Positions 34,595 through 44,091 of a stretch of 59,028 nt of DNA are shown piece after piece. Location: NCBI RefSeq assembly GCF_000472865.1, contig NZ_AXAP01000052.1:1-59028 (forward strand), written 5' to 3'. This DNA is from Bradyrhizobium elkanii WSM2783. Lineage in GTDB: Bacteria > Pseudomonadota > Alphaproteobacteria > Rhizobiales > Xanthobacteraceae. Made by a program: the position numbers and the translations under genes. A model generated the notes under the pieces. It was not told the DNA's origin. It was given only the letters and a program-made list of their open reading frames with translations, and made no database searches. Every line of letters begins with the position of its first letter. The stretch's first letter is position 1.

Positions 34595-36259
34595 CTACTT
34601 CAGGACCATCTCCGTGAACGGGTAGACATAGGCCTGCAGCGTCACGAACAGGCCGACGAGGCAGGCCAGCACGATCGAGTGCAGGAACACATAGCGCAGG
34701 ATCGAGCCTTCATGGCCGTACCAGTTGGTCGCGGTGGAGGCGACCACGATCGATTGTGCGTCGATCATCTTGCCCATCACGCCACCCGAGGAGTTGGCGG
34801 CGGCCATCAGGATCGGCGACAGGCCCAATTGCTCGGAGGTGATCCTCTGCAGGTTGCCGAACAGCACGTTGGAGGCGGTGTCCGATCCGGTCAGCGCGAC
34901 GCCGAGCCAGCCGAGCAGCGTGCCGAAGAAGGGATAGAGCACGCCGGTTGCGGCGAAGGCCAGGCCGAGCGTGGCGTCGACACCGGACAGCCGCGTCAGC
35001 GTACCGATCGCAAGCATCGCCGAGATCGTGATCAACGAGATCGCGCACAAGCGGATGGTGCGGCCATATGCGGTGATCAGCTTCAGCGGCGAGAAGCCCA
35101 TCAACAGACCCGAGATGATCGCCGCGATCAGCATGCCCGTGCCGGTGAAGGACAGCCAGGTGAAGCCGAACACCGCGCTTTCCGGCGTCGGCTTGGCGGC
35201 GACAGGCGGCATCTTGTTGATGAGCTTGTCGAGCTCGGGCACCGGATAGTTCCAGACGAAATTGGCGTTCGCCCAGGTCTTGAACGCGCCGTTGCCCCAG
35301 ACCAGCATCAGGATGCAGACGATGATCCATGGCAGCAGTGCGCTCCACAATTCGCCTTGCGTGAGCGGCGTCTTGTCCAGCGTCTTCGGCGCCGCCATGG
35401 TCGCGGCCGATTCATCGTGGCCGCGCAGCGCCGGTGACAGCCAGAGTTGCCGCGGCTGCCAGACGCGGAGGAACAGGATCAGGCAGCCCATCGAGATCAG
35501 CGAGGCGCCGATGTCGACGATCCAGGGATTGATGAAGTTCGAGATCACGAATTGCGGGATCGCGAAGGAGACGCCGGTGACCAGGATCGCTGGCCAGACG
35601 TCCTTCATGCCACGCCAGCCGGCAAATGCGCACACCACCCAGAACGGCACGATCAGGGAGAACAGCGGCAATTGCCGCCCGACCATCGCGCCAAGCACAT
35701 AGGGGTCCAGCCCGGTGACCGAGGCGAGACCCAGGATCGGCGTGCCCAGCGCGCCGTAGGCGACCGGTGCGGTGTTGGCGATCAGCGACAGGCCGGACGC
35801 CGCGAGGGGCGAGAAGCCAAGGCCGATCAGGATCGCGCCTGTGATCGCGACCGGCGTGCCGAAGCCGGAGGCGCCCTCGAAGAACGCGCCGAAGGCGAAC
35901 GCGATCAGCAGCAGTTGCAAGCGCCGGTCCTCGGTGACGCCGCCGACCGCGCGCTTCAGGAGCTCGAATTTCCCGGTCGCCACCGTGATCTGGTAGAGGA
36001 AGATGACGTTCAGCACGATCCAGCCGATCGGGAAGAAGCCGGTCACCACGCCGAGCAGCGTGGCGCGGATCGACATGTTCGGGGGCATGGTGAAGATGAA
36101 GATCGTGATCAGGTTGGTCACGATCACGGCGATGATGGCGGCGACATGCGCCTTCACTCTGCCGCTGGCGATCAGGACCAGCAGCGTGACCACGGGAACG
36201 GCGGCTGCGATCGTCGACAGCGCGGCGTTGCCGAGCGGGTTGTAGATTTGGTTCCACAT
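34595..36259 (-). CDS. lctP: L-lactate permease family transporter LctP
   Basis: This 554-residue inner-membrane protein belongs to the LctP family (TC 2.A.14), proton symporters for lactate and glycolate. It has about 12-14 hydrophobic helices, the conserved FFEGASGFGTPVAI near 135-148 and TGSDTASNVLFGNLQ near 450. ATG 36259 starts MWNQIYNPLGN as in the family. The upstream open frame adds no plausible sequence. The nearby glcDEF genes suggest glycolate as one possible substrate. Confidence 0.93.
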   Translation of the reverse strand: MWNQIYNPLGNAALSTIAAAVPVVTLLVLIASGRVKAHVAAIIAVIVTNLITIFIFTMPPNMSIRATLLGVVTGFFPIGWIVLNVIFLYQITVATGKFELLKRAVGGVTEDRRLQLLLIAFAFGAFFEGASGFGTPVAITGAILIGLGFSPLAASGLSLIANTAPVAYGALGTPILGLASVTGLDPYVLGAMVGRQLPLFSLIVPFWVVCAFAGWRGMKDVWPAILVTGVSFAIPQFVISNFINPWIVDIGASLISMGCLILFLRVWQPRQLWLSPALRGHDESAATMAAPKTLDKTPLTQGELWSALLPWIIVCILMLVWGNGAFKTWANANFVWNYPVPELDKLINKMPPVAAKPTPESAVFGFTWLSFTGTGMLIAAIISGLLMGFSPLKLITAYGRTIRLCAISLITISAMLAIGTLTRLSGVDATLGLAFAATGVLYPFFGTLLGWLGVALTGSDTASNVLFGNLQRITSEQLGLSPILMAAANSSGGVMGKMIDAQSIVVASTATNWYGHEGSILRYVFLHSIVLACLVGLFVTLQAYVYPFTEMVLK

Positions 36260-36584
36260 TTTTGTTGTTCCTCCCCAAGGTTTCCCGGTGGCGGCTTCCC
36301 GCCGGCGGCTTGCGTCGGCTCGCCGCGGGCATAGACCCGGCGCGCCGGGTGCAATCAAAGATCATGTGGTGCGAAACAGGCCTGCACGAGTCGGCACAGC
36401 CAAACGCTCACAACCTCGCGAAATCAGAAAGTCCGCCGCCCCGCGTCGCCTTGGCATGCTAGGGTCAACCATCATGCTGCGACAAGTGGACGCTGACCGA
36501 GGAGCCCACGACTTTAGTCTGAAGGTTCCCTGATTGTCCCGTTTTTTCAAGCCTTTGTAGGCGATCCCCCGGAGACGGTAATCT
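36260..36584. other. Divergent intergenic region
   Basis: A 325-base space between leftward lctP and the rightward ABC transporter gene. It contains the ribosome-binding site GGAG at 36571-36574 for the GTG start at 36585. No gene or repeat was recognised. Confidence 0.5.
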
Positions 36585-38330
36585 GTGAACAACATTCGTT
36601 CGACGCTCGCGACGGTCTGGCGCATTGCAGCGCCTTATTTCAACTCCGAAGACAAATGGGCCGGCCGCGGCCTGCTTGCCGCGGTCATCGCGATCGAGCT
36701 GGCGCTGGTCGCCAACGATGTGTTGCTGAACCAGTGGCGCAGTCGTTTCTACAACGCGCTGCAGGACCACGACTGGGACGGCTTCGTCCGCGAGCTCATC
36801 GTGTTCTGTGTGCTCGCCACAGTCCTCACCGTGCTGTCGATCTATCAGCTCTATCTCAACCAGTGGCTCCAGATCCGCTGGCGCCGCTGGATGACGAGCA
36901 AATATCTCGGCGAATGGCTGCATGATGCCAACCACTACCGCATGCAGCTTCAGGGCGATGCGGCCGACAACCCTGACCAGCGCATCAGCGACGACGTCAA
37001 GATGTTCGTCAGCCAGACGCTGGGACTCGGCATCGGGCTGTTGAGCTCGATCGTGACGCTGGCGTCTTTCGTCGTGATCCTCTGGGGCCTGTCGGCGGCG
37101 GCGCCGCTGCATCTGTTCGGCAGCGACGTGTCGTTCCCCGGCTATCTGGTGTGGGGCGCGCTGGTCTATGCCATCTTCGGCACGATTCTGACACAGTGGA
37201 TCGGCTCGCCGCTGGTGCGGCTTGATTTCGATCAGCAGCGGCTGGAGGCCGATTTCCGTTTCAACCTGGTGCGGGTCCGCGAAAACTCCGAACAGATCGC
37301 GCTGCTCAAGGGCGACCGCGCCGAACGCGAGCAGCTATCGACGCGCTTCGGCAGCGTGGTCTCCAACTGGTACGGCATCATGAGCCGGACCAAGCGGCTG
37401 ACTGCGTTCACGCAGAGCTACTCGCAGGCCGCCGTGGTGTTTCCCGTCATCCTGTCCGCGCCGGCCTATTTCGCCAGCAAGATCCAGCTCGGAACCGTGA
37501 TGCAGATCCTTGAGGCATTCGGCAAGGTGCAGGATGCGCTGTCGTTCTTCATATCGGTCTATCGCACCATGGCGGAATGGCGTTCGGTGGTCGCCCGTCT
37601 CGACGGCTTCGAACGATCGATCGCGGAGGCGGAAAGGCTCGCGACCGACCCCAGCGCAGTCAAAGCGGCCCCCGCGGCGAGCGATGCGATCGCGCTGCAA
37701 CAGCTTCTGGTGCGACTGCCCAACGGCGCGCCGTTGGTCTCAACGACCGAGCTCAAGCTTCGTCCTGGCGAACGCACGCTGGTGACCGGGCCGTCCGGCG
37801 CGGGCAAGTCGACGCTGTTCCGGGCGGTCGCCGGCATCTGGCCGTTCGGCAGCGGCTCGATCGTCATCCCCGAGCAAGCCTCGCTGATGATGCTGCCGCA
37901 GAGACCTTATTTCCCGATCGGCTCGCTGCACGCGGCGATCGTCTATCCCGCCGAAGCAGAAAAGTTCAGCGCCGACAGGATCAGGGAAGTGCTCGGCCAG
38001 ATCGGACTGCCCCAGCTCGCTTCACGGCTAGAAGAAGAGGGACACTGGAACAGAATGCTGTCGCTCGGCGAGCAGCAGCGCCTGGGGCTGGCGCGCGCGC
38101 TCTTGCATGCACCCGACTACCTGTTCCTCGACGAGGCCACCGCCTCGCTGGACGAGCCCTCGGAAGCCGCGCTCTATCGTTTGCTGATGGAGGAATTGCC
38201 GGCCACCACGATCGTCTCGATCGGCCACCGCTCGACGCTGGAGGAATTCCACCAGCGCAACATCGCGCTGGTCCGCGATGGCGACCGGTTTGGGTTGCGG
38301 GACGCGACCAAGGTCGCGGCGTCGTCCTAA
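36585..38330 (+). CDS. SbmA/BacA-like (ABC_membrane_2) ABC transporter, TMD-NBD fusion
   Basis: A 581-residue half-transporter from GTG 36585. The membrane part (1-340) has about six helices and the family hallmark segments NQWRSRFYNALQ and WRRWMTSKYL, shared with YddA and SbmA/BacA. The ATPase part has Walker A GPSGAGKST at 402-410, signature LSLGEQQ at 492-498, Walker B YLFLDE at 512-517 and the switch His in SIGHRS. Bradyrhizobium BclA, needed for survival of plant NCR peptides in bacteroids, has this same architecture, but several paralogues exist and this one may have another substrate. Confidence 0.9.
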   Translation: MNNIRSTLATVWRIAAPYFNSEDKWAGRGLLAAVIAIELALVANDVLLNQWRSRFYNALQDHDWDGFVRELIVFCVLATVLTVLSIYQLYLNQWLQIRWRRWMTSKYLGEWLHDANHYRMQLQGDAADNPDQRISDDVKMFVSQTLGLGIGLLSSIVTLASFVVILWGLSAAAPLHLFGSDVSFPGYLVWGALVYAIFGTILTQWIGSPLVRLDFDQQRLEADFRFNLVRVRENSEQIALLKGDRAEREQLSTRFGSVVSNWYGIMSRTKRLTAFTQSYSQAAVVFPVILSAPAYFASKIQLGTVMQILEAFGKVQDALSFFISVYRTMAEWRSVVARLDGFERSIAEAERLATDPSAVKAAPAASDAIALQQLLVRLPNGAPLVSTTELKLRPGERTLVTGPSGAGKSTLFRAVAGIWPFGSGSIVIPEQASLMMLPQRPYFPIGSLHAAIVYPAEAEKFSADRIREVLGQIGLPQLASRLEEEGHWNRMLSLGEQQRLGLARALLHAPDYLFLDEATASLDEPSEAALYRLLMEELPATTIVSIGHRSTLEEFHQRNIALVRDGDRFGLRDATKVAASS

Positions 38331-38349
38331 AGCAGGATACGCACGTCGC

Positions 38350-38441
38350 GTAGCCCGGGTGGAGCGGAACGCGCAACCCGGGACACCTGCATCAGCGTCT
38401 ACCGGCGGTCCCGGGTTATGCTGGCGCTCCACCCGGTCTAC
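38350..38441. repeat. GTAG-headed paired REP, family A copy 5
   Basis: GTAGCCCGGGTGGAGCGGAA at the left and CTCCACCCGGTCTAC at the right, with one substitution in the right stem. It lies after the ABC transporter gene. Confidence 0.88.
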
Positions 38442-38496
38442 GAGGCTACAGGACGCAGTTGGCCCTGCTCGCGCAGCACGCGCCGCCCCGCTAAAT

Positions 38497-38529
38497 GAAA
38501 AGGGCGGCGGATTGCTCCGCCGCCCTCTT
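38497..38529 (-). terminator. Terminator of the TorF porin gene
   Basis: An 11-bp stem AGGGCGGCGGA/TCCGCCGCCCT with loop TTGC (38501-38526), read on the minus strand with TTTCATTT after it. Confidence 0.85.
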
Positions 38530-38547
38530 GATCCACGTGTATGGAGC

Positions 38548-39597
38548 TTACTTCAGGTTCGAGATCGCGGTCAGGTCAGCCGAGAGCTTGGCGATACCCG
38601 TGGCGCCGCACCAGTTGGAGCTGAAGCCACCCGGGTTGATCGGGGTGAAGCTGCCGTCGAAGCGGGCGGTGTAGTCGCTGGTGAAGGCGTTGCAATTACC
38701 CTTCGAGAGGTTGGTGTCGGTGTAGCGCAGGTCCAGCGTGAACACTTTGTAGGTGAAGCCGATGCCGATATTCCAGGTGTTGTAGCTCGGCTCCGGGATA
38801 CCGCCGGGGAACGGTCCGCCGCCAAGCGGGCTGGCAACGGTGGTGCCATAGAAGGAGTCGGAGGTGCCGAGCCACTGCCGACCGAACTCGCCCGAAATGT
38901 ACATGCCGACGCCGGAAGAACCGAAGATGGTCGAGGGCGCGGTCCACTTGGCGGTGACCGACGCGTAGTTGCCCCAGGCGCCGAGGTTCAGGAAGTTCGG
39001 CGAGTAGTACTCGTTGAATCCAACCGCCCACTGGTCGTTGATGTTGATGTTGAGCTTGGCGTAGCCTTCATAGAAGCTCGCGCTCTTCTTGGCGAAGTTG
39101 CCGTTGATCGGCAGACCACCCGTGATCGGGTCTGAATTGCCGAACGGGCTGGCGGCGCAGCTCGAGTCCGACCCCGGAATGCCGGAGCCCGGGAGCGCTG
39201 CGGAATTGAAGCACGAGCCGCCCGGATACAGGTAACCCCAGACACCGAAGTCGAAGGCGAAGATGCCGAAGGTCGGGCGGATACCGCCGTAGATATCGAT
39301 CTCGGCCGCGGCGCGGTTCGGGAAGGAGATGCTCTCACCAGCGGCGCCGATGTAGAGCTGCAGGTCCTTGGTGACGTTGTAGCGCGGTTCGAAGTAAGCC
39401 GCGACCGAAGGCTTGTGGTTCGACTGGGTGATGCCGCGGAACACGTAGTCGCTCATCAGTGCAGCGCCGAAGGCGAAATCCCAGGGTTCGAACGCGGGCG
39501 GCGGCGGCGCCTTGACGGCCTTCACCGCCATATCGGCAGCCATTGCCGAGCTTGAGAACACTGCCAGCGCCGTTGCTAACAAGGCCAGTTTCTTCAT
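38548..39597 (-). CDS. TorF family putative outer-membrane porin
   Basis: A 349-residue protein from ATG 39597 with signal peptide MKKLALLATALAVFSSSAMA. The mature part starts ADMAVKAVKAPPPP, which is common in rhizobial outer-membrane proteins. It then has GAALMSDYVFRGITQSNHKPSV, the hallmark of the TIGR02001/TorF group. Alternating beta strands with aromatic ends continue to LSADLTAISNLK. It is predicted to be an outer-membrane beta barrel. A Pro/Gly-rich insert with Cys lies at about 125-165. Substrate unknown. Confidence 0.88.
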   Translation of the reverse strand: MKKLALLATALAVFSSSAMAADMAVKAVKAPPPPAFEPWDFAFGAALMSDYVFRGITQSNHKPSVAAYFEPRYNVTKDLQLYIGAAGESISFPNRAAAEIDIYGGIRPTFGIFAFDFGVWGYLYPGGSCFNSAALPGSGIPGSDSSCAASPFGNSDPITGGLPINGNFAKKSASFYEGYAKLNININDQWAVGFNEYYSPNFLNLGAWGNYASVTAKWTAPSTIFGSSGVGMYISGEFGRQWLGTSDSFYGTTVASPLGGGPFPGGIPEPSYNTWNIGIGFTYKVFTLDLRYTDTNLSKGNCNAFTSDYTARFDGSFTPINPGGFSSNWCGATGIAKLSADLTAISNLK

Positions 39598-39910
39598 GAA
39601 GAATCCCCACACGTTCAAAAACAGTCCAGCTCTTCCGGCCCCCCGGGGCGAGCGATCACCGACTGCGACCAAAATCCGCAGCCAATCTGGAACGCGACCC
39701 CCCTTATGTTGAAGCAAAAAAGACGAGCATGTGCCGACTTTTTAGGCGTTCTGCTCCTTTTGAAAGAGGTTGTTGACGGGTGTTGCAATCTCACAACAAC
39801 TTTACCGACTTCCCCTCCTCGTGAAGTGCGCCCGCGCCCCCCAAACCGTGGCGGGCTGAGTCTCTTCTGCAACGGTCCGACGAATCATCCCTGTAGCGCT
39901 ACGATCCATG
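39598..39910. other. Intergenic region upstream of the porin gene
   Basis: About 310 bases between the porin start and the histone-like gene's terminator. It has an AT-rich part around 39705-39800 (for example CTCACAACAACTTTACC) that probably holds the porin promoter and a long leader. No gene recognised. Confidence 0.5.
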
Positions 39911-39955
39911 CGCCTGAAAACGAAAGAGCCGCAGCGGTAAAACGCTGCGGCTCTT
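39911..39955 (-). terminator. Terminator of the histone H1-like gene
   Basis: A perfect 13-bp stem AAGAGCCGCAGCG/CGCTGCGGCTCTT (39924-39955) with loop GTAAAA, followed on the minus strand by TCGTTTTC. Confidence 0.88.
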
Positions 39956-39978
39956 GCGTCAGGTTTGGCCTGGTTGCG

Positions 39979-40362
39979 TCAGGACGGACTGGATGAGTCC
40001 TCCGAGCCTTCCGACCTCTCCGAAGGGCTGGGGGTAGCCCAGCTCGGACCGAGTTCAGGCTCCGGCGCGGGAGTGGGGGCAGCGACCGGGGCCGCCGGCT
40101 TGGGAGCTGCAGCTTTCTTTGCCGCGCTCTTCTTGGCAGCCTTCTTCGGCGCGGCCTTTTTGGGCGCCGCCTTCTTGGCGGCTTTTTTCGCGGCCTTCGT
40201 TGCCGACTTCTTCGCGGATTTCTTCGCGCTCTTCTTGGCAGCCTTCTTGGCAGATTTCTTCGCGGCCTTCTTGGCGACCTTCTTCGCAGACTTCTTCGCC
40301 GCTACCGCCTTCTTAACCTTCTTGGCCTTTTTCCCCTTCTTACCCTTCTTCGCTTTAGCCAT
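39979..40362 (-). CDS. Histone H1-like Lys/Ala-rich DNA-binding protein
   Basis: A 127-residue low-complexity protein. Residues 1-85 consist of Lys, Ala and Ser in units such as AKKSAKK, AAKKAAKK and APKKAAPKK, as in eukaryotic H1 tails and bacterial H1-like proteins (AlgP, Hc1). A Pro/Ala hinge at 86-102 leads to an acidic Ser-rich tail (SERSEGSEDSSSPS). It is predicted to bind DNA or RNA in the nucleoid. The ATG at 40362 has a strong ribosome-binding site, AGGAGG, just upstream. It has its own terminator. Confidence 0.85.
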   Translation of the reverse strand: MAKAKKGKKGKKAKKVKKAVAAKKSAKKVAKKAAKKSAKKAAKKSAKKSAKKSATKAAKKAAKKAAPKKAAPKKAAKKSAAKKAAAPKPAAPVAAPTPAPEPELGPSWATPSPSERSEGSEDSSSPS

Positions 40363-40575
40363 CGTGATCCTCCTGTTGCCGCTGATTCAGTCTGTCGAGC
40401 GCTTCGAATAGTCCGCTTGCCCGGATCAGGATCGTGCTTGTTCGAAGCACCTCCCGCCCCGTCCTTTGTCGTGCATGGCCTCCGCGCAAACGCGTGCGCC
40501 TGTCGTGGAGAAAACCGCTACCCGCATCGCCCCAACACGGCCCCCGGGTCCGGTTCATGCTCGATAGGCAATCGA

Positions 40576-41889
40576 TCAATTCACCCCTGGCCGAGGACCT
40601 CCTGTCGCCCAATCGAGAAGCTCAATCGTGTGCACCACAGGAACTGACGTACCGCTGGCAATCTGAACCATGCAGCCAATATTGCCCGCAGCGATCATGT
40701 CCGGCTTGATTGTCGCGAGGTTGGCGAGCTTCCGATCGCGCAACCTCATCGCAATGTCGGGCTGGAGAATGTTGTAGGTCCCCGCCGAACCGCAACACAA
40801 ATGGCTCTCCGGTACATCTTTCACCACGAATCCATTCTTGGAAAGCAATACTTTCGGAAGGCCTGTGATTTTCTGCCCGTGCTGCAGCGAACAAGCGGAG
40901 TGATAGGCGATGGTGACTTCGTCTTCGAGGCGCGGCGGATCGAGCTCGATGCCGGCCAGATATTCGGTGATGTCCTTTGCCAGCGCGGAGACCTTTGCGG
41001 CCGGAGCAGCGAATTCGCGGTCCTCGCGCAGCATGAAACCGTAGTCCTTGATCACGGTGCCGCAGCCTGACGTGGTCACCAGGATGGCGTCGAGGCCGCG
41101 CTGTTCCGCCTCCCTCCCCCATGCCGTGATGTTGGCCCGGGCGCGTGCGAGCGCATCGCCGTCCTGTCCGAGGTGATGGGTCAACGCGCCGCAGCATTGC
41201 TCGTCCTTGACCAGCACCACCTCGATGCCGTGGCGGGTCAGCACGTTGACGGCGGCCTTGTTGATGCGCGGCGCGAGCACCTGCTGGGCACACCCCTGCA
41301 ACAGCGCGACCCGTCCCCGCCGTGTCCCGACCGCCGGGAACACGCTTCCCGATGGCGGGCCCGCCGGCGGCAGATTGGATGGCGCCAGCGCCAGCATCTC
41401 CTTGATTCGCCGGAGCAGGCTTGGGGTGGGGTCAGCCTTGGGCGTCGGCAATAGCGCCGCGAACGGACGAGCCAAGCGGGCGAGCACCATGCTGGTGCGG
41501 AAGGCGGCGGGTCGCGGCAGCACGAAGCCGAGCACGGAGCGCAGCAGTCGCTCGGTGAACGGCCTCTGATAGTCCCGCTCGATCCTGCCCCGGGCCTGGT
41601 CGACGAGATGCATATAATGCACGCCGGACGGACAGGTGGTCATGCAGGCGAGGCAAGAGAGGCAGCGGTCGATATGCTTGACCACCTCCGCCGTCGGCGG
41701 CTTGTCCTTCTCCAGCATCTCCTTGATCAGGTAGATGCGGCCGCGCGGACTATCGAGCTCGTCGCCGAGCAGCACATAGGTCGGGCAGGTCGCGGTGCAG
41801 AAGCCGCAATGGACACAGGCGCGCAGGATCTTGTCGGCCTCGGCGATATCGGGATCGGCGAGTTGAGCGAGCGAGAATTCGGTCTTCAT
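40576..41889 (-). CDS. glcF: Glycolate oxidase iron-sulfur subunit GlcF
   Basis: This 437-residue subunit carries two [4Fe-4S] clusters that pass electrons from glycolate oxidation. The Cys motifs CxxCxxCxxxC are at 25-35 (CVHCGFCTATC) and 76-86 (CLSCLACMTTC). Two CCG domains hold CCGALTHH and CCGSAGTYN. It overlaps the glcE stop by 4 bases and follows it in one operon. GlcF works with GlcD and GlcE at the inner membrane, delivering electrons to the quinone pool. Confidence 0.95.
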   Translation of the reverse strand: MKTEFSLAQLADPDIAEADKILRACVHCGFCTATCPTYVLLGDELDSPRGRIYLIKEMLEKDKPPTAEVVKHIDRCLSCLACMTTCPSGVHYMHLVDQARGRIERDYQRPFTERLLRSVLGFVLPRPAAFRTSMVLARLARPFAALLPTPKADPTPSLLRRIKEMLALAPSNLPPAGPPSGSVFPAVGTRRGRVALLQGCAQQVLAPRINKAAVNVLTRHGIEVVLVKDEQCCGALTHHLGQDGDALARARANITAWGREAEQRGLDAILVTTSGCGTVIKDYGFMLREDREFAAPAAKVSALAKDITEYLAGIELDPPRLEDEVTIAYHSACSLQHGQKITGLPKVLLSKNGFVVKDVPESHLCCGSAGTYNILQPDIAMRLRDRKLANLATIKPDMIAAGNIGCMVQIASGTSVPVVHTIELLDWATGGPRPGVN

Positions 41890-43151
41890 GATGCATTCCC
41901 CCGCGTCAGTCGGCCGCGGTTGAGGATGTTCTTGGGGTCAAAGCTCTGGCGCACGCGCTCGCTGAGATCGGCGAGCCCGCGCGGCTGCGGATGGAACACG
42001 TCGACGGCGCGCCGGACCTCCTCGGATGCGCGGATCAGGGTGGCGTGGCCGCCGGCAGCCTCGACGCGGCCCCTCACCTGCGCGGCCTGCGCATCCGCCT
42101 TGGGCGGCACCGCCGCCCAGATCAACCCGCCGCCCCAATCGTAGATCACATCAGCGCCGGTCTCCCGTGCCAGTGCCTGCCCCAGCGCGCCGCCCGAGGC
42201 CGGGGGACAGACGATCCGCCATACCGGCCAGGCGCCGAGCGTGCCAGCCGCCGCGAACGGCGCGACGTCGCGCACCGCGCTCCAGATCGAGAGGGAGGCG
42301 GCGTCCTCGATGGTCTCGACCGCGCCGTGGGAAGCGAGCGTCTTGGCGAGGTGCGCCGCACGGTGCGCGGCCGATGCCGCAATCCCCTCGAGCCGCAACA
42401 GCGTGACGGCCTGCTCCGGCGCCCCCAGAGCAGCGAGCGCAGCAACGGTCGGCCGGAACGCCGAATTGGGCAGATGCGCCGCACCGGAGACATCGAAGGG
42501 CGAGCCGAGCGCCGCGGTCATGGCGCGGCCCGCCGTGACGTCGTCCAGACCGCGCAGGACGAGCGTCCGCTCGGCTTCCGGCTTCGGCATCACCTTCAGC
42601 GTCACCTCCGTCATTACCGCGAGCGTTCCCCAGGAACCGCTGAGCAATTTGCAGAGGTCGTAGCCGGTGACGTTCTTCACCACCTTGCCGCCGGTCTTGA
42701 AGCTGTCGCCGAAGCCGGAGACGGCATGGGCGCCGAGCAGATGGTCGCGGACGCCGCCGGACTTGATCCGGCGCGGTCCGGCGAGCCCCGCCCCGATCAT
42801 GCCGCCGATGGTGCCGCTCCCTTTGGTGCCGAGCAGCACCGAGGTATCGACCGGCTCGAAGGCGAATTGCTGGTTCTTGGCGTCGATCAGCGACTGCACG
42901 TCGGCAAGCGGCGCGCCGGCCTGCACGGTGATGATCAGTTCGTTCGGCTCATAGGAGACGACCGCGTTCAGCGCGGCGAGATCGACCACCGCATTGGTCG
43001 CCATCGGATGGCCGATTTCTCGCCTGGAACCGTGGCCGATGATCTCGAGCGGCTGCTCGGCGGCGATCGCCGCCCGGACCACCTGCTCGACGTCTGCAGC
43101 ATCCCGTACCTTCCTGATGTCCACGCCTACCGCCTTGCCCTTCCACCGCAA
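41886..43151 (-). CDS. glcE: Glycolate oxidase FAD-binding subunit GlcE
   Basis: A 421-residue FAD_binding_4-type subunit. It has IIGHGSRREIG and GTIGGMIGAGLAGPRRIKSG, the flavin-binding loops, and the GlcE ending FDPKNILNRGRL. It is required with GlcD and GlcF for glycolate oxidation to glyoxylate. I list ATG 43151; a GTG nine codons on (43124) would begin VDIRKVRD and is also plausible. It is translationally coupled to glcF. Confidence 0.93.
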   Translation of the reverse strand: MRWKGKAVGVDIRKVRDAADVEQVVRAAIAAEQPLEIIGHGSRREIGHPMATNAVVDLAALNAVVSYEPNELIITVQAGAPLADVQSLIDAKNQQFAFEPVDTSVLLGTKGSGTIGGMIGAGLAGPRRIKSGGVRDHLLGAHAVSGFGDSFKTGGKVVKNVTGYDLCKLLSGSWGTLAVMTEVTLKVMPKPEAERTLVLRGLDDVTAGRAMTAALGSPFDVSGAAHLPNSAFRPTVAALAALGAPEQAVTLLRLEGIAASAAHRAAHLAKTLASHGAVETIEDAASLSIWSAVRDVAPFAAAGTLGAWPVWRIVCPPASGGALGQALARETGADVIYDWGGGLIWAAVPPKADAQAAQVRGRVEAAGGHATLIRASEEVRRAVDVFHPQPRGLADLSERVRQSFDPKNILNRGRLTRGNAS

Positions 43152-43402
43152 CCGCTGCTGTTCTTGCCATCCCTTCTATAGGCATCGATGCCGGACACAA
43201 GGGCACGATGGTGGAAGATAACGCTTTCGCAGTCGCCCGCCGGCGATCGATTCGGCACGCGATCCCGGCGCCTCCATCCGCTTAAATATTTCGATCACCA
43301 TCGAAGCGATTTCGAACATCCTTCGCTCTATATCGAATTATCTACGGCGGCAGGAGATGTAAGAAGCAGCTTCCACGCAACCCAATCAAAGGAGCAACGG
43401 CT

Positions 43403-43738
43403 ATGGGTCAATATGCAATCGACAAGACCGTGAAAGACGCCGTCGAGGGCGGCGGCTTGCTGGTGGTCGCGCAATGGGAGGCGAAGGAAGGCCAGGCCGA
43501 CCGGATCGCCGATATCCTGTCGCGCTTCCTGCCCGAGGCGCAGCGCGAGGCGGGTGCAAAGCTGTTCCTGATCTCGCGCGCCAAGGACAATCCGGCGCAG
43601 TTCCTATTCTATGAACTGTTCCGCGACGAGGCCGCCTTCAAGGCGCATCAGGACAGCGCGCATTTCAAGACCTACATCGCCGGCGAAGCGCTGCCGCTAT
43701 TGGCGAAACGCGAACGTACGCAATACGCGCTGCTGTGA
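43403..43738 (+). CDS. Antibiotic biosynthesis monooxygenase (ABM) fold protein
   Basis: A 111-residue protein with the ABM dimeric alpha/beta-barrel pattern: VVAQWEAKEGQADRIADIL, EAGAKLFLISR, FLFYELFRDEAAFKAHQDSAHFKTY. Proteins of this fold are small oxygenases or heme/quinone-handling enzymes (as YgiN-type quinol monooxygenase). The ATG 43403 has ribosome-binding site AAAGGAG 11 bases before it. It is divergent from glcE and faces glcD, so it divides the glc genes. Its substrate is unknown. Confidence 0.85.
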   Translation: MGQYAIDKTVKDAVEGGGLLVVAQWEAKEGQADRIADILSRFLPEAQREAGAKLFLISRAKDNPAQFLFYELFRDEAAFKAHQDSAHFKTYIAGEALPLLAKRERTQYALL

Positions 43739-43776
43739 TGGTCGATAGTCGCGTGCCGCGCGCCAATTGCCGCGCC

Positions 43777-44091
43777 CTCTCCCCTTGTGGGAGAGGGCTA
43801 CTCCGGCGCGAGCAACGTATTCGCTAGGGTGAGGGATCTCTCCCCACGAGCACCTGCGCCCGCCGAGAGAACCCCTCATCCGACGCTTCGCGCCACCTTC
43901 TCCCACAAGGGGAGAAGGGAAGAACGCCTTCGCGGCGCCAGTTGATGCGCCCCTTGTGGGAGAGGGCAGCTCCGCTGCCGGCAGCGAGCTCGCTTGGGCG
44001 AGGGGTCTCTCTCCACGAACACCTGCGCCCGTGGAAACAAGCCCTCATCTGGCGCTTCGCGCCACCTTCTCCCGCAAGGGGAGAAGGAAGG
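43777..44091. repeat. Palindromic repeat, family B copy 4 (double unit)
   Basis: Two composite units in a row. Each has a CTCTCCCCTTGTGGGAGAGG-type palindrome, the words GAGGGATCTCTCCCCACGAG, and a closing palindrome CTTCTCCCACAAGGGGAGAAG. The unit ends directly before the stop of glcD at 44092. Confidence 0.8.

Noticed and set aside
39965..40411. Forward Ala/Phe-rich frame that looks like a membrane protein
   Set aside because: It is the exact antisense of the Lys codons (AAG/CTT) of the histone-like gene, which produces false Phe/Leu runs.
43777..44091. Possible CRISPR-like array
   Set aside because: The repeated words are parts of two palindromic family B units, not regular direct repeats with unique spacers.
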